This document shows, in pieces, positions 18,692 through 27,923 of a stretch of DNA of 64,000 bases (its first letter is position 1; each line of letters starts with the position of its first letter). The stretch is taken from NCBI GenBank assembly GCA_029203105.1, contig CP119318.1:820501-884500 (forward strand), written 5' to 3'. The DNA comes from Candidatus Kaistia colombiensis. Its GTDB lineage: Bacteria; Pseudomonadota; Alphaproteobacteria; Rhizobiales; Kaistiaceae. The position numbers were made by a program, and so were the translations under genes. Below the pieces are notes generated by a model. It saw only the letters and a program-made list of their open reading frames with translations. It was not told the origin of the DNA and did no database searches.

Positions 18692-21634
18692 ATGTCAGAC
18701 ACGCTCGCTCCCGTCATCCAATCCCGCCCCGTCCAGAAGGGCGATCACGTCTTTCTGGTCGATGGTTCCTCCTACATTTTCCGCGCCTACCACGCGCTGC
18801 CGCCCTTGACGCGCAAATCCGACGGCCTGCCCGTCGGCGCCGTCGCCGGCTTCTGCAACATGCTGTGGCGGCTGCTCAAGGAAGCGAACGAGGCTGGCGT
18901 CAAGCCGACCCATCTGGCGGTGATCTTCGACCATTCCTCTACCACCTTCCGCAACGCGCTCTACGACCAGTACAAGGCGCAGCGGCCGGAGCCGCCGGAA
19001 GATCTGCGCCCGCAATTCGGCCTGATCCGCCAGGCTGTCGGCGCCTTCAACGTGCCGTCGATCGAGCAGCAGGGCTTTGAGGCGGACGACCTGATCGCCA
19101 CCTACACCAAGCAGGCGGTCGCCGCCGGCGCCGACGTCACCATTGTCGCCTCCGACAAGGACCTGATGCAGCTGATCGAGCCGGGCGTGCTGATGCTCGA
19201 CACGATGAAGGGCAAGACGATCGGTCGCGACGAGGTGATCGAGAAATTCGGCGTGCCGCCGGAAAAGGTCGTCGACGTGCAGGCGCTGGCCGGCGATTCG
19301 GTCGATAACGTCCCCGGCGTGCCGGGCATCGGCATCAAGACGGCGGCGCAGCTGATCGAAACCTATGGCGACCTCGAGACGCTGTTGCAGCGCGCCGAGG
19401 AGATCAAGCAGCCGAAGCGGCGCGAGGCACTGATCGCCAATGCCGAGCTGGCGCGTATCTCGATGAAGCTGGTGACGCTCGATCGCGACGTGCCGGTCAA
19501 CGAGCCGATCAACCGGCTCGGCGTGCGGCCCGTCATCGGCGAGCAGCTGATCGCGTTCCTGAAGGCGATGGAATTCACGACGCTGACCGGCCGCGTCGCC
19601 GCGGCGACCGGCGTCGATTCCGGCGCTGTCCTGCCCGACGCCGCGCACCTCCCCAAGAGCCGCGCCGCGGAAGCCGCGCCGGCCGTCGGCCCGGATGGCA
19701 CGCCGCAGCCGGCGATCGAGGACATTGCCGGGCTGACGCCGGCAGGCCTCGCCGCGAGCCGCGCGGCCGCGATCAAGGCGATCCCGTTCGATCATTCGAA
19801 ATACGAGACCATCACCACCGAAGAGCGGCTTGTCGCCTGGGTGGCGCGCGCCACCGAGCTCGGCGTTGTCGCCGTCGATACCGAGACCACCTCGCTCGAC
19901 CCGATGCAGGCCGAGCTGGTGGGCGTCTCGCTCGCCGTGGCGCCAAACGAGGCCTGCTACATCCCGCTCGCCCATCGCGGCGAAGGCGACGGCCTGTTCA
20001 CGGAAGGCCTGCTGCCGGGCCAGATCGAGATCCGCGCGGCGCTCGCTTTGCTGAAGCCGCTGCTGGAGGACCGCGCCGTCCTGAAGGTGGCGCAGAACCT
20101 CAAATATGATTGGCTCATCCTCGCCCGCTACGGCATCGACACGGCGCCGTTCGACGACACCATGCTGGTCTCCTACGTGCTCGACGCCGGGCGCGGCACG
20201 CATGGCATGGATCCGCTGTCGGAAAAGTGGCTCGGCCACAAGCCGATCTCGTTCGACGACGTCACCGGCAAGGGCAAGGCGCGCATCACCTTTGACCGCG
20301 TGCCGATCGAGCGCGCCTCCGGCTACGCCGCCGAGGACGCCGACGTGACGCTGCGGCTCTGGCAGGTGCTGAAGCCGCGCCTGACGGCCGAGGGCATGGC
20401 GACCGTCTACGAGACGCTGGAGCGGCCGATGGTGCCGGTGCTGGCCTCGATGGAACGGCGCGGCATCTCGATCGACCGCGCCATCCTCTCGCGCCTGTCC
20501 GGCGAATTCGCCCAGAAGGCAGGCGCGCTGGAGGCCGAGATCCAGGAACTCGCCGGCCAGCCCTTCAATGTCGGCTCGCCGAAGCAGCTCGGTGACATCC
20601 TGTTCGGCGTGATGGGCATGCCCGGCGGCACCAAGACGGCGACCGGCGCGTGGGCGACCGGCGCCAGCATCCTCGAAGACCTGGCCGAGCAGGGTTACGA
20701 GCTGCCGCAGAAGATTCTGGACTGGCGCCAGCTCTCCAAACTGCGCTCGACCTATACCGACGCGCTGCCGGGCTACGTCCATCCGGAAACCAAGCGGGTC
20801 CACACCTCCTACGCGCTGGCGGCGACGACGACCGGCCGCCTGTCCTCGTCCGAGCCGAACCTGCAGAACATCCCGGTCCGCACCGAGGCGGGGCGCAAGA
20901 TCCGCGCCGCCTTCATCGCCGATCCCGGCCACAAGCTCGTTTCGGCCGACTATTCGCAGATCGAATTGCGGCTCTTGGCCGAGATCGCCGACATTCCGGC
21001 ACTGAAGACGGCCTTCTCCGAAGGCATCGACATTCACGCGCTGACGGCTTCGGAAATGTTCGGCGTGCCGGTCGAGGGCATGCCGTCGGAAGTGCGCCGT
21101 CGCGCCAAGGCGATCAATTTCGGCATCATCTACGGCATCTCGGCCTTCGGCCTCGCCAACCAGCTGTCGATCGCCCGCGAAGAGGCCGGCGCCTATATCA
21201 AGCGCTATTTCGAGCGCTTCCCGGGCATTCGCGACTACATGGAAGAGACCAAGCGGATTTGTCGCGAGCAGGGTTTCGTCACCACCCTGTTCGGCCGGCG
21301 CTGCCACTATCCCGAGATCGCCTCGAAGAACGCCTCGATCCGCGCCTTCAACGAGCGCGCGGCGATCAATGCGCGACTGCAGGGAACGGCGGCCGACATC
21401 ATCCGCCGCGCCATGATCCGCGTCGAGCCGGCGCTGGAACAGGCCGGTCTCAACGCCCGCATGCTGCTGCAGGTGCATGACGAACTGATCTTCGAGGTGC
21501 CGGAAGCGGAGGTCGAGCGGACCCTGGCGCTGGTCACCCATGTCATGGAGAACGCGCCGACGCCGGCCGTCGCGCTCAGCGTGCCGCTCAACGTCGACGC
21601 CCGCGCCGCCGACAATTGGGACGAGGCGCACTGA
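18692..21634 (+). CDS. polA: DNA polymerase I
   Basis: A 980-residue three-domain polymerase for Okazaki fragment processing and repair. Residues 1-300 are the 5'-3' exonuclease (FLVDGSSYIFRAYHALPP, GFEADDLIATY, DNVPGVPGIGIKTA). The 3'-5' proofreading domain keeps its metal residues (VAVDTETTSLDP, NLKYDW, YAAEDADVTLRL). The polymerase domain has motif A (DYSQIELRLLAEI), the O helix (RRRAKAINFGIIYGISAFG) and motif C (LQVHDELIFE). The length and all catalytic residues are normal, so it is intact. A repeat block with a MITE-like insert follows directly downstream. Confidence 0.98.
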   Translation: MSDTLAPVIQSRPVQKGDHVFLVDGSSYIFRAYHALPPLTRKSDGLPVGAVAGFCNMLWRLLKEANEAGVKPTHLAVIFDHSSTTFRNALYDQYKAQRPEPPEDLRPQFGLIRQAVGAFNVPSIEQQGFEADDLIATYTKQAVAAGADVTIVASDKDLMQLIEPGVLMLDTMKGKTIGRDEVIEKFGVPPEKVVDVQALAGDSVDNVPGVPGIGIKTAAQLIETYGDLETLLQRAEEIKQPKRREALIANAELARISMKLVTLDRDVPVNEPINRLGVRPVIGEQLIAFLKAMEFTTLTGRVAAATGVDSGAVLPDAAHLPKSRAAEAAPAVGPDGTPQPAIEDIAGLTPAGLAASRAAAIKAIPFDHSKYETITTEERLVAWVARATELGVVAVDTETTSLDPMQAELVGVSLAVAPNEACYIPLAHRGEGDGLFTEGLLPGQIEIRAALALLKPLLEDRAVLKVAQNLKYDWLILARYGIDTAPFDDTMLVSYVLDAGRGTHGMDPLSEKWLGHKPISFDDVTGKGKARITFDRVPIERASGYAAEDADVTLRLWQVLKPRLTAEGMATVYETLERPMVPVLASMERRGISIDRAILSRLSGEFAQKAGALEAEIQELAGQPFNVGSPKQLGDILFGVMGMPGGTKTATGAWATGASILEDLAEQGYELPQKILDWRQLSKLRSTYTDALPGYVHPETKRVHTSYALAATTTGRLSSSEPNLQNIPVRTEAGRKIRAAFIADPGHKLVSADYSQIELRLLAEIADIPALKTAFSEGIDIHALTASEMFGVPVEGMPSEVRRRAKAINFGIIYGISAFGLANQLSIAREEAGAYIKRYFERFPGIRDYMEETKRICREQGFVTTLFGRRCHYPEIASKNASIRAFNERAAINARLQGTAADIIRRAMIRVEPALEQAGLNARMLLQVHDELIFEVPEAEVERTLALVTHVMENAPTPAVALSVPLNVDARAADNWDEAH

Positions 21635-21668
21635 GGCGTCCCCGTCTCTCCCCTTCATCTCTCCCATG

Positions 21669-21883
21669 GAGACCTTTGTAAAACACCGAATGCCGTCGCC
21701 CGTTCGGCGCCGCATGGCCAGAACGCGTCGCCCCGGCGAAGGCCGGGGCCCATGAACACCGGCCTAAGGTGGCTTAGCTCGGCCATCCTGGCCAGGAACT
21801 GTGTGTATGGATCCCGACCTTCGTCGGGATGACGACCTGAAATGCCGGGTCTGAGCAGGTCAATGATGTTGTGCAAAGGCCCC
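21669..21883 (+). mobile_element. MITE-like element in a REP palindrome, copy 2
   Basis: This copy runs from GAGACCTTTGTAAAACACC to GTTGTGCAAAGGCCCC. Internal text matches the other copies: GGCCCCGGCCTTCGCCGGGG-like and ATCCCGACCTTCGTCGGGAT palindromes. It splits a CTCTCCCATGGGAGAG palindrome, and CCATG is present on both sides (21664-21668 and 21884-21888), an apparent 5-base target duplication. There is no coding capacity. It fills most of the 327-base gap between polA and the MFS gene. Confidence 0.75.
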
Positions 21884-21914
21884 CCATGGGAGAGGAGGGG
21901 CTTCCGTGCGTAAT

Positions 21915-21955
21915 GAAAAAAGGCGCGGCTGCGGGGCCGCGCCTCTTCTTTTTGG
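21915..21955 (-). terminator. bidirectional terminator between polA and the MFS gene
   Basis: A 9-bp stem AGGCGCGGC / GCCGCGCCT is flanked by A6 on the left and CTTCTTTTT on the right. It can therefore terminate the minus-strand MFS gene, which stops just to the right, and also plus-strand transcripts. Confidence 0.8.
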
Positions 21956-21961
21956 AAAGGC

Positions 21962-23665
21962 CTACTCGGCCGGGACCGCCGCTGCCTCGCTCTCGGCGTG
22001 GACGAACTTGCCGCCGGCGCCCCAGGACGCCGCCGCCGCGATCAGGTTCAGGATCATCGAGAACGAGAAGGCGAAGACGAGGCCGTGCATGAACGGGCCC
22101 GCCATCAGATGCGGGAAGAACGTCTTGCCGGTGATTTCGGCGACGCTGGCCGGCGGCAGGGTGGCCAGCACGTCCGGCGACAGCAGTTCGCCCATCGGAT
22201 TGTAGCCGAGGAAGGCGGCGAACAGGCTCGCCACCGCCGGCGCCGAAGCCGCGTGATGGGCGACCGCCTGCGGCACCTGCTCGGCGATCAGCGCCGCTTC
22301 CATCGCGCCCGGCAACTGCTCGGTCAGGCCGAGGATCATCAGGCTGAAGAAGATGCCGATCGACAGCACCTGGCCGGCATTCAGCGTCGTCGCCCGCATG
22401 CCGGCCGCCTGGCCGCGCTCGGCCGCCGGCACCGAATTCATGATCGCCGTCGAATTCGGCGCCACGAACAGGCCGGAACCGAGGCCGTTCAGGAACAGGA
22501 GCGCCGCGAACAGCGCATAGTTGAAGTCGGGCGGCAGCATCATCAGCGCCGCGAAGCTTGCCGCGCCGAGCAGCATGCCGCCGACGGCGAAGGGCCGCGC
22601 GCCATGGTGATCGGAAAGATAGCCGGAGATCGGGGTCGCGACGAGGAAGCCGACGGTGAGCGGCAGCATGAAGATGCCGGCCCAGAGCGGCGTCTCCTCG
22701 AACGAGTAGCCATGCAGCGGCAGCCAGATGCCCTGCAGCCAGATGATCAGCATGAACTGCAGGCCGCCGCGGCCGATCGAGGCGCTGAGGCTGGCGAGAT
22801 TGCCGAGCGAGAACGGCCGGATCCGGAACAGTTTCAAGTCGAACATCGGGAAGGCGACGCGGCTCTCGACGACGAGGAAGGCGAGGATCAGCGCCAGCCC
22901 GACGCAAAGCAGCGTCAGCACTTCCGGGCTGCCCCAGGCCATGGTCGAGGCGCCGTGCGGCTGGATGCCCTCGGTGATGCCGATCAGGATCAGGATCAGG
23001 CCGATGCCGAAGGTGAGGTTGCCGACCCAGTCGACCGGACGGCGGCGCGGCGTCGTCCGGTCCCTAAGCTTCCAGTAGGCCCAGGCCGTGCCGATGACGC
23101 CGAACGGCACGTTGATCCAGAACACCAGCTGCCAGTCGATATCGGCGAGCAGGCCGCCGATCAGCAGGCCGATGAACGAGCCGCCGATCGCTGCCACCGT
23201 GTTGATGCCGAGCGCCAGGCCGCGCTGCTCCTTCGGGAAGGCGTCGGTGAGGATGGCGGTCGAGTTCGCCATCAGCATGGCGCCGCCGACGCCCTGGATG
23301 ATGCGGACGCCGATCATATACCAGGCGGCGAAGGCGCCGCTGCCGGGGATCAGGCTGAGCGCGACGGCGCAGATCGTGAAGATCAGGAAGCCGAGATTGT
23401 AGATCCTGGCGCGGCCGAGCGCGTCGCCGAGCCGGCCGAAGGTCACCACCAGCACCGAGGTCGCGACCATGTAGCCCATGATCGACCAGAGCAGGATATT
23501 GACGTTGGACGGTTCGAGCGGCCGAAGGCCGATGCCGCGAAAGATCGCCGGCAGGCTGATCAGCAGGATCGAGCCGTTGATCGACGCGGCGAGCATGCCG
23601 AGCGTCGTGTTGCTGAGCGCGACCCATTTGTAGTTCGCCGGGCGCGCGGCGTGGTGTTCTCTCAT
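21962..23665 (-). CDS. MFS exporter, DHA2 (14-helix) family
   Basis: A 567-residue drug/proton antiporter of the EmrB/QacA type. About 14 hydrophobic helices are visible. The motif A region reads GRLGDALGRARIY after helix 2, and the antiporter motif C region lies near GIQGVGGAML and GINTVAAIGGSFIGLLIGG. The ending (EAAAVPAE) is soluble. There is no adjacent membrane-fusion partner or regulator gene. A nested inverted repeat upstream (23747-23788) could be the site for a TetR- or MarR-type repressor encoded elsewhere. The substrate cannot be told from sequence. Confidence 0.88.
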   Translation of the reverse strand: MREHHAARPANYKWVALSNTTLGMLAASINGSILLISLPAIFRGIGLRPLEPSNVNILLWSIMGYMVATSVLVVTFGRLGDALGRARIYNLGFLIFTICAVALSLIPGSGAFAAWYMIGVRIIQGVGGAMLMANSTAILTDAFPKEQRGLALGINTVAAIGGSFIGLLIGGLLADIDWQLVFWINVPFGVIGTAWAYWKLRDRTTPRRRPVDWVGNLTFGIGLILILIGITEGIQPHGASTMAWGSPEVLTLLCVGLALILAFLVVESRVAFPMFDLKLFRIRPFSLGNLASLSASIGRGGLQFMLIIWLQGIWLPLHGYSFEETPLWAGIFMLPLTVGFLVATPISGYLSDHHGARPFAVGGMLLGAASFAALMMLPPDFNYALFAALLFLNGLGSGLFVAPNSTAIMNSVPAAERGQAAGMRATTLNAGQVLSIGIFFSLMILGLTEQLPGAMEAALIAEQVPQAVAHHAASAPAVASLFAAFLGYNPMGELLSPDVLATLPPASVAEITGKTFFPHLMAGPFMHGLVFAFSFSMILNLIAAAASWGAGGKFVHAESEAAAVPAE

Positions 23666-23746
23666 CGATGTGGCCCCGAGGGGGCCTTTGGGGTTCGCCC
23701 GCGGCGTGAGCGGCGGACGAACGGCAGAAAGCGCACCCTATTGATA

Positions 23747-23788
23747 CTATCGGAATATAGTAAGTTACCCTGACTTACGCACCGATAG
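23747..23788. promoter_or_regulatory. nested inverted repeat upstream of the MFS gene (candidate operator)
   Basis: An outer pair CTATCGG / CCGATAG (23747-23753, 23782-23788) encloses an inner pair GTAAGT / ACTTAC (23760-23765, 23773-23778). The stretch is clearly AT-richer than its surroundings and lies 80-120 bases upstream of the MFS start. Confidence 0.45.
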
Positions 23789-23857
23789 GCCCATAGGTTA
23801 CCCGATCGCAAGGGGGCCGGCTTCAAAATGTCGTGACAGGCCGGCGGCGCCTGCGGA

Positions 23858-24175
23858 TCAAAGAATGCCTTCGACGGCGCGGAAGCCCTCGAAATTCGGG
23901 TGGCCGAGGAACATCGGCTTGCGATCGCCGGCGCCCTTGTGCGCATCGCGGAACTGCTGCGACTTGGTCCAGGCGATGAAGTTCTCTTCCGTCTTCCAGA
24001 CGGTGTGCGACGAATAGAGGGTGTGGTCCTCGGCTTCGGTGCCCTTCAGCAGGTTGAAGGAAACGTAGCCTTCCAGTTCGTTCAGGTGGCGCGGACGCGT
24101 GCGCCAGACTTCCTCGAACTCGGCTTCCATGCCCTTGATGACTTTGAAGCGGTTCATCGCGATGTACATGATCAT
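23858..24175 (-). CDS. IsdG-type haem-degrading monooxygenase (antibiotic biosynthesis monooxygenase fold)
   Basis: A 105-residue ferredoxin-like-fold monooxygenase. The Asn-Trp-His triad of IsdG/IsdI (Asn7, Trp67, His77) has counterparts at Asn8 (YIAMNRF), Trp69 (FIAWTKS) and His79 (FRDAHKG), with almost identical spacing. Rhizobial relatives (HmuQ/HmuD of Bradyrhizobium) open the haem ring to release iron. It lies just downstream of the haem receptor gene on the same strand, but a strong terminator separates them. Function as haem oxygenase is well supported by triad plus context. Confidence 0.85.
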   Translation of the reverse strand: MIMYIAMNRFKVIKGMEAEFEEVWRTRPRHLNELEGYVSFNLLKGTEAEDHTLYSSHTVWKTEENFIAWTKSQQFRDAHKGAGDRKPMFLGHPNFEGFRAVEGIL

Positions 24176-24231
24176 TCTTCCGTTTGCGTGCCGATGAGGT
24201 GCGTGGGGTGGGTGTGCGCCGATAATCCGGC

Positions 24232-24273
24232 AAAAAAAGGAGGAGGGAGGACCGTCGCCGGTCTTCCCTCCTC
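24232..24273 (-). terminator. strong terminator between haem receptor and IsdG-type gene
   Basis: On the minus strand a 15-bp stem (GAGGAGGGAAGACCG with one wobble pair, 4-base loop) is followed by CC and seven T. It should stop the receptor transcript before the monooxygenase gene. Confidence 0.85.
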
Positions 24274-24323
24274 ACGCCTGCCCGTCGTCACCACACCGCC
24301 GGGCAGACGTATTCAGATCCGGC

Positions 24324-26465
24324 TCAGAACTGCATCTTCGCCGTCAGCAGGAAGGTGCGGCCGCGACCGCTGTCGCCGGTGAAGGTGCTGACGTTGGACA
24401 GCGCCGGCGTGTAGGCCTTGTCGAACAGGTTCGTGATATTGGCCGAGAGGTCGAGGCCGTTGTCGAACTTGTAGTTGGCGAACGCGTCGACCAGCGTGTA
24501 GGCGTCCCAGTCCGCCGCGACGGAGCCGAAGAAGCCGGTGCCGCCCTCGGTCTTGCCGACATAGTTGACGCGACCGCCGACCGTCAGGCGCTGCTCCAGG
24601 AATCGCGCGCCGGCCGTGATCGCGAATACGTCCGCAGGCGGGTAGCTGGCGACGCCAAGCCCGTTCTGGGTCGGCGGCAGGTCCGACTCGGCATGGGTGT
24701 AGGAGATGTTGCCGAAGGCAAAGCCCGCGTCATAAGCGGTCTCGAGTTCGAAGCCTTTGACGACCGACGTGCCTGGGTTGTTGCCGAACCAGAAGACGTA
24801 GCTGTTGTTGCTGAAGACGGTGACGTAGTTTTCGATGTTCTGGTAATAGTAGTTGGCCTTGAGGCGGAACATGTCGCCTTCGGTGAAGAGGCCATTCTTC
24901 TTGATGTTGGCGCCGAACTCCCAGCCCTTGGCGATTTCCGGCTCGAGGAACGGGTTGGGGCTATAGGACTGGCTGCTGCCGGGATGCGAACCGCCCAGCA
25001 TCGTCTCGTTGATGGTCGGCGGGCGGAAGGTCTCCGCATAGGTCACGTAGGGCTGCAGCCACTCATACGGGTTGAGCGCGATCGTGATGCGCGGATCGAC
25101 GCGCCCGTCCGAATTGTCGAGCTTGTATTCGCCCACCGGGAGGCCGAACACGTTCGACGACTTGATGTAGGTCGTGCCGTCCAGCGAATAGAAATCGTAG
25201 CGAAGGCCGGCGATCACATCGACGATGTTGTAGCTGAACGTCGTCTCCTGGAACACGCCGCCGATCGAGCTCTTGCCGCTCGGATTGACGCCGCCGCCCG
25301 AAGCCGGGGTCTTGGTATTGTAGGTGTCGACGTCGTCCTGGAAGTATTCGACGCCATAGGTCGACGATACGCGGACGCTGCCGAGGTCGTAGTTCGAGGT
25401 ATTGGAGAGGTCGAAACCGACGCCCTTGTCCTCGACGACGCGACCCGGCGACGAATAGCCCGATAGCGGGTTCTCGTCATAGGCCATCTTGACGTCGTTG
25501 TAGTAGACATGCGCCGCGACGTTGATCAGTTCGCTGTCCGGATCCCAGTTCAAGCCCGCAGTAAAGGTATTGGACTTGACGTTCTGGGCGTTGGAGTTGG
25601 AAACGAAGTCGTTGTCGTAGAGCACGGCGCCGAGATTGACCGTCAGGTCGTCGGTCGGCTTGAACTCGCCCTTGACCAGGCCGGAAAGCAGGTTCTGGCC
25701 GGTATAGGGGACGGTGACGCCGTCGCCGTTCTTGTAATCGTCCGGATTGCTGTAGCTGATCGCGCCGGCGATCGCCGCGCCGCCGCCGGTCGAGCGGAGC
25801 GCGCCGGCCGCCATCTCGGAGAAGCCGACGCCGTTGCTGCCCCAGGTGAGCGTGGCGAGCGCGCCCCAGTTCTTGCCGTCGGTCAGGATGTCGTCGACGC
25901 CGAGGGTGCGGATGTTGGCGGAGCCGGCCAGCGCGCCGGCGCCACCCGCCGTCGAGATCGCGCCGCGCGTGACGTCGACGCCGGCGACCAGCGCCGGGTC
26001 GACATAGGTGAAGCCCTGCGCCTCATGGCCGGTGAAGCGGAAGTTCTGCCGCACGCCGTCGATCATGGTGTTGACGCGCCCGGAGCCCTCGAAGCCGCGG
26101 ATGTTCACCGACAGGCCCGGATTCTGGATGCTGTCGCGCGAGAAGGTGCCGGGCATGGCGCGCAATGCGTTGCCGATGTTGCGTTGGCCGAACAGCTGGA
26201 TCTCGTCGGCCGAGGCAGAGCTGACCGGCGCCGGCGTCGTGAACGGGTTCTTCCACCCATCCTTCTCGGTACTGACGACAATCGGCGAGAGGAAGCTGGT
26301 TTCGCCCTTCGCCGCCTTCTTCTTCAGTTCCTCGTCGCTCTCGCCGGCATTCGCGACGGCCGGAGCCGGCGCGGTCTGTGCTTTCGCGATGGTCGTGGAA
26401 TAGGCGGAGAGAAGGGCTGCGGCCGTACCGGCCATCAGCCAAAACTTATGTCGAGCGACACGCAT
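24324..26465 (-). CDS. hmuR: TonB-dependent haem/haemoglobin outer-membrane receptor
   Basis: A 713-residue receptor. I chose ATG 26465 because it opens on a signal peptide (MRVARHKFWLMAGTAAALLS, then AKAQ). The plug domain has IQLFGQRNIGNALRAMPGTF and VNIRGFEGSGRVNTMIDGVR. The haem receptor signature is visible as FRPP ... NPFL ... E around residues 505-545, corresponding to FRAP/NPNL of HmuR/ShmR. The C-terminal strand ends in Phe (LLTAKMQF). It is divergent from hemP-hmuTUV across a region containing a 17-base palindrome, so control by iron through a Fur-superfamily regulator is likely. Confidence 0.93.
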   Translation of the reverse strand: MRVARHKFWLMAGTAAALLSAYSTTIAKAQTAPAPAVANAGESDEELKKKAAKGETSFLSPIVVSTEKDGWKNPFTTPAPVSSASADEIQLFGQRNIGNALRAMPGTFSRDSIQNPGLSVNIRGFEGSGRVNTMIDGVRQNFRFTGHEAQGFTYVDPALVAGVDVTRGAISTAGGAGALAGSANIRTLGVDDILTDGKNWGALATLTWGSNGVGFSEMAAGALRSTGGGAAIAGAISYSNPDDYKNGDGVTVPYTGQNLLSGLVKGEFKPTDDLTVNLGAVLYDNDFVSNSNAQNVKSNTFTAGLNWDPDSELINVAAHVYYNDVKMAYDENPLSGYSSPGRVVEDKGVGFDLSNTSNYDLGSVRVSSTYGVEYFQDDVDTYNTKTPASGGGVNPSGKSSIGGVFQETTFSYNIVDVIAGLRYDFYSLDGTTYIKSSNVFGLPVGEYKLDNSDGRVDPRITIALNPYEWLQPYVTYAETFRPPTINETMLGGSHPGSSQSYSPNPFLEPEIAKGWEFGANIKKNGLFTEGDMFRLKANYYYQNIENYVTVFSNNSYVFWFGNNPGTSVVKGFELETAYDAGFAFGNISYTHAESDLPPTQNGLGVASYPPADVFAITAGARFLEQRLTVGGRVNYVGKTEGGTGFFGSVAADWDAYTLVDAFANYKFDNGLDLSANITNLFDKAYTPALSNVSTFTGDSGRGRTFLLTAKMQF

Positions 26466-26671
26466 GCGAGCCCCATAGGCGTTCTGGAAGTGAAGGGCCT
26501 GGCTGGCTGTCCGGGTCCGCGGACTTGCGCGGGGCCGGCTCTGGCGTGCTGGGCGGAAGCGCCGGCTCCGTCCTGCTCCCTCGAGATGAGGCTGCAAGGC
26601 GGCCGAACCGGCGTCGGCGATCTTTCGCTTGCGGAGATACGAAAAGGTGAGTACGTCAGTCAACTAAATTG

Positions 26672-26688
26672 TTGCGAATAATTCGCAA
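26672..26688. promoter_or_regulatory. Fur-superfamily-like palindrome in the divergent hmuR/hemP promoter region
   Basis: TTGCGAATAATTCGCAA is a perfect inverted repeat of 8 bases around a central A. It resembles the sites of Fur-family regulators in alphaproteobacteria (Fur/Mur/Irr type). It is followed at 26690 by TTTAGAA, which matches one half of the Irr iron control element. It lies between the divergent haem receptor and hemP genes. Confidence 0.6.
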
Positions 26689-26739
26689 GTTTAGAACGAC
26701 TCGAAATTGCCGCCACCCAGGCAATCCGGTGGAGCTGAC

Positions 26740-26916
26740 ATGCACGACACATTTTCGGCCGCAGAAGCGCTGGACCCGTCCGTTTCGGGTTCCGGACCGC
26801 GCGTGATTGCCAGCGAAGACCTGCTTCGGGGCGCGCGGGAAATCATCATTCGCCATGTCGGCGAGGATTACAGGCTGCGCCTCACCCGGGCCGGCAAGCT
26901 CATATTGAACAAGTAG
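26740..26916 (+). CDS. hemP: haemin uptake protein HemP
   Basis: A 58-residue protein. Start ATG 26740 has GGAG six bases upstream. The C-terminal signature of HemP is intact: IRHVGEDYRLRLTRAGKLIL, then NK. In rhizobia and Bradyrhizobium, HemP is needed for or promotes expression of the haem receptor operon; its exact mechanism varies by species. It is eight bases ahead of hmuT, so hemP-hmuTU form one transcript. Confidence 0.92.
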   Translation: MHDTFSAAEALDPSVSGSGPRVIASEDLLRGAREIIIRHVGEDYRLRLTRAGKLILNK

Positions 26917-26924
26917 ACGGGATC

Positions 26925-27923
26925 ATGATGAGGCTCGCGCACTCTCCCCTGCATTTCGGCTTCGCGCGCTCGATCGAGCGCCTGCCGGGTCGTCGCTTCC
27001 AGCTCCTTTTCGGCCTGGCCTTCGCCGTCGCCATTACCTGCGGTGCCATCGTCCAGGCGGTCGCGGCCGAGCGGGAGATCGAGGATGCCACCGGCCGCAA
27101 GGTCACCATCGGCAACACGAACCGCATCGTCACCATCGGCGGCGACATCACCGAGATCGTCTATGCGCTTGGCGCCGGCGGCCGGATCATCGCCCGCGAC
27201 ACCACTTCTTCTTATCCGCCCGAAGCCAATGCCAAGCCGGATGTCGGCTATATGCGCGCGCTGTCGGCGGAAGGCGTGCTCTCGGTCAAGCCGGACCTGA
27301 TCATCGCCATCGAGGGCTCCGGTCCCAAGGATGCGATCACCCTGCTCGAAGCCGCCTCGGTGCCGATCGTCATCGTGCCGGAGCGCCGCTCGGGCGACAG
27401 CATCATCGCCAAGGTCCGCCTGATCGCCGACATCCTCGGCGAGACGGAAAAGGGCAACCAGATCGCCGACACGCTGACCACGAAGTTCAAGGCGCTGGAG
27501 ACGGCGGTCGCCAAGATCCCGGAAAACCAGCGCAAGAAGGCCGTCTTCGTGATGAGCCTGAATGGCGGCAAGCCGCTGGCGGCCGGTCACAACACCGCCG
27601 CCGATTCGATGATCGCGCTGGCCGGCGGCATCAATCCGATGGCCGAAGTCGAGGGCTACAAGCCGGCCTCCGACGAGGCGCTGATCGCCGCCGCTCCGGA
27701 GGTCGTCGTGATGATGAATTCGCAGCAGGGCGCCCCGAAGCCGGAGGTGGTGTTCGATTCGCCGGCGCTGCGCGCCACGCCGGCCGCCCGCGACAAGGCG
27801 CTGGTGGCGATGGACGGCCTCTATCTGCTCGGCTTCGGCCCGCGCACGGCGGACGCGGCGCGCGACCTCGCCCGCGCGCTCTATCCGAACCTCGATCTTC
27901 CCGAGTGGCCGGCGGCGAACTGA
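26925..27923 (+). CDS. hmuT: haem ABC transporter, periplasmic binding protein HmuT
   Basis: A 332-residue haem-binding protein. A long N terminus leads to a signal segment (LLFGLAFAVAITCGAIVQAV, AAE). The two-lobed fold of class III binding proteins is seen: NRIVTIGGDITEIVYALGAG in the first lobe, KPDLIIAIEGSGPKDA, then LAAGHNTAADSMIALAGGIN and MDGLYLLGFGPRT in the second. It delivers haem from the outer-membrane receptor to HmuUV. The stop overlaps the hmuU start (TGATG). Starts at 26925 and 26928 are equivalent alternatives. Confidence 0.93.
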   Translation: MMRLAHSPLHFGFARSIERLPGRRFQLLFGLAFAVAITCGAIVQAVAAEREIEDATGRKVTIGNTNRIVTIGGDITEIVYALGAGGRIIARDTTSSYPPEANAKPDVGYMRALSAEGVLSVKPDLIIAIEGSGPKDAITLLEAASVPIVIVPERRSGDSIIAKVRLIADILGETEKGNQIADTLTTKFKALETAVAKIPENQRKKAVFVMSLNGGKPLAAGHNTAADSMIALAGGINPMAEVEGYKPASDEALIAAAPEVVVMMNSQQGAPKPEVVFDSPALRATPAARDKALVAMDGLYLLGFGPRTADAARDLARALYPNLDLPEWPAAN

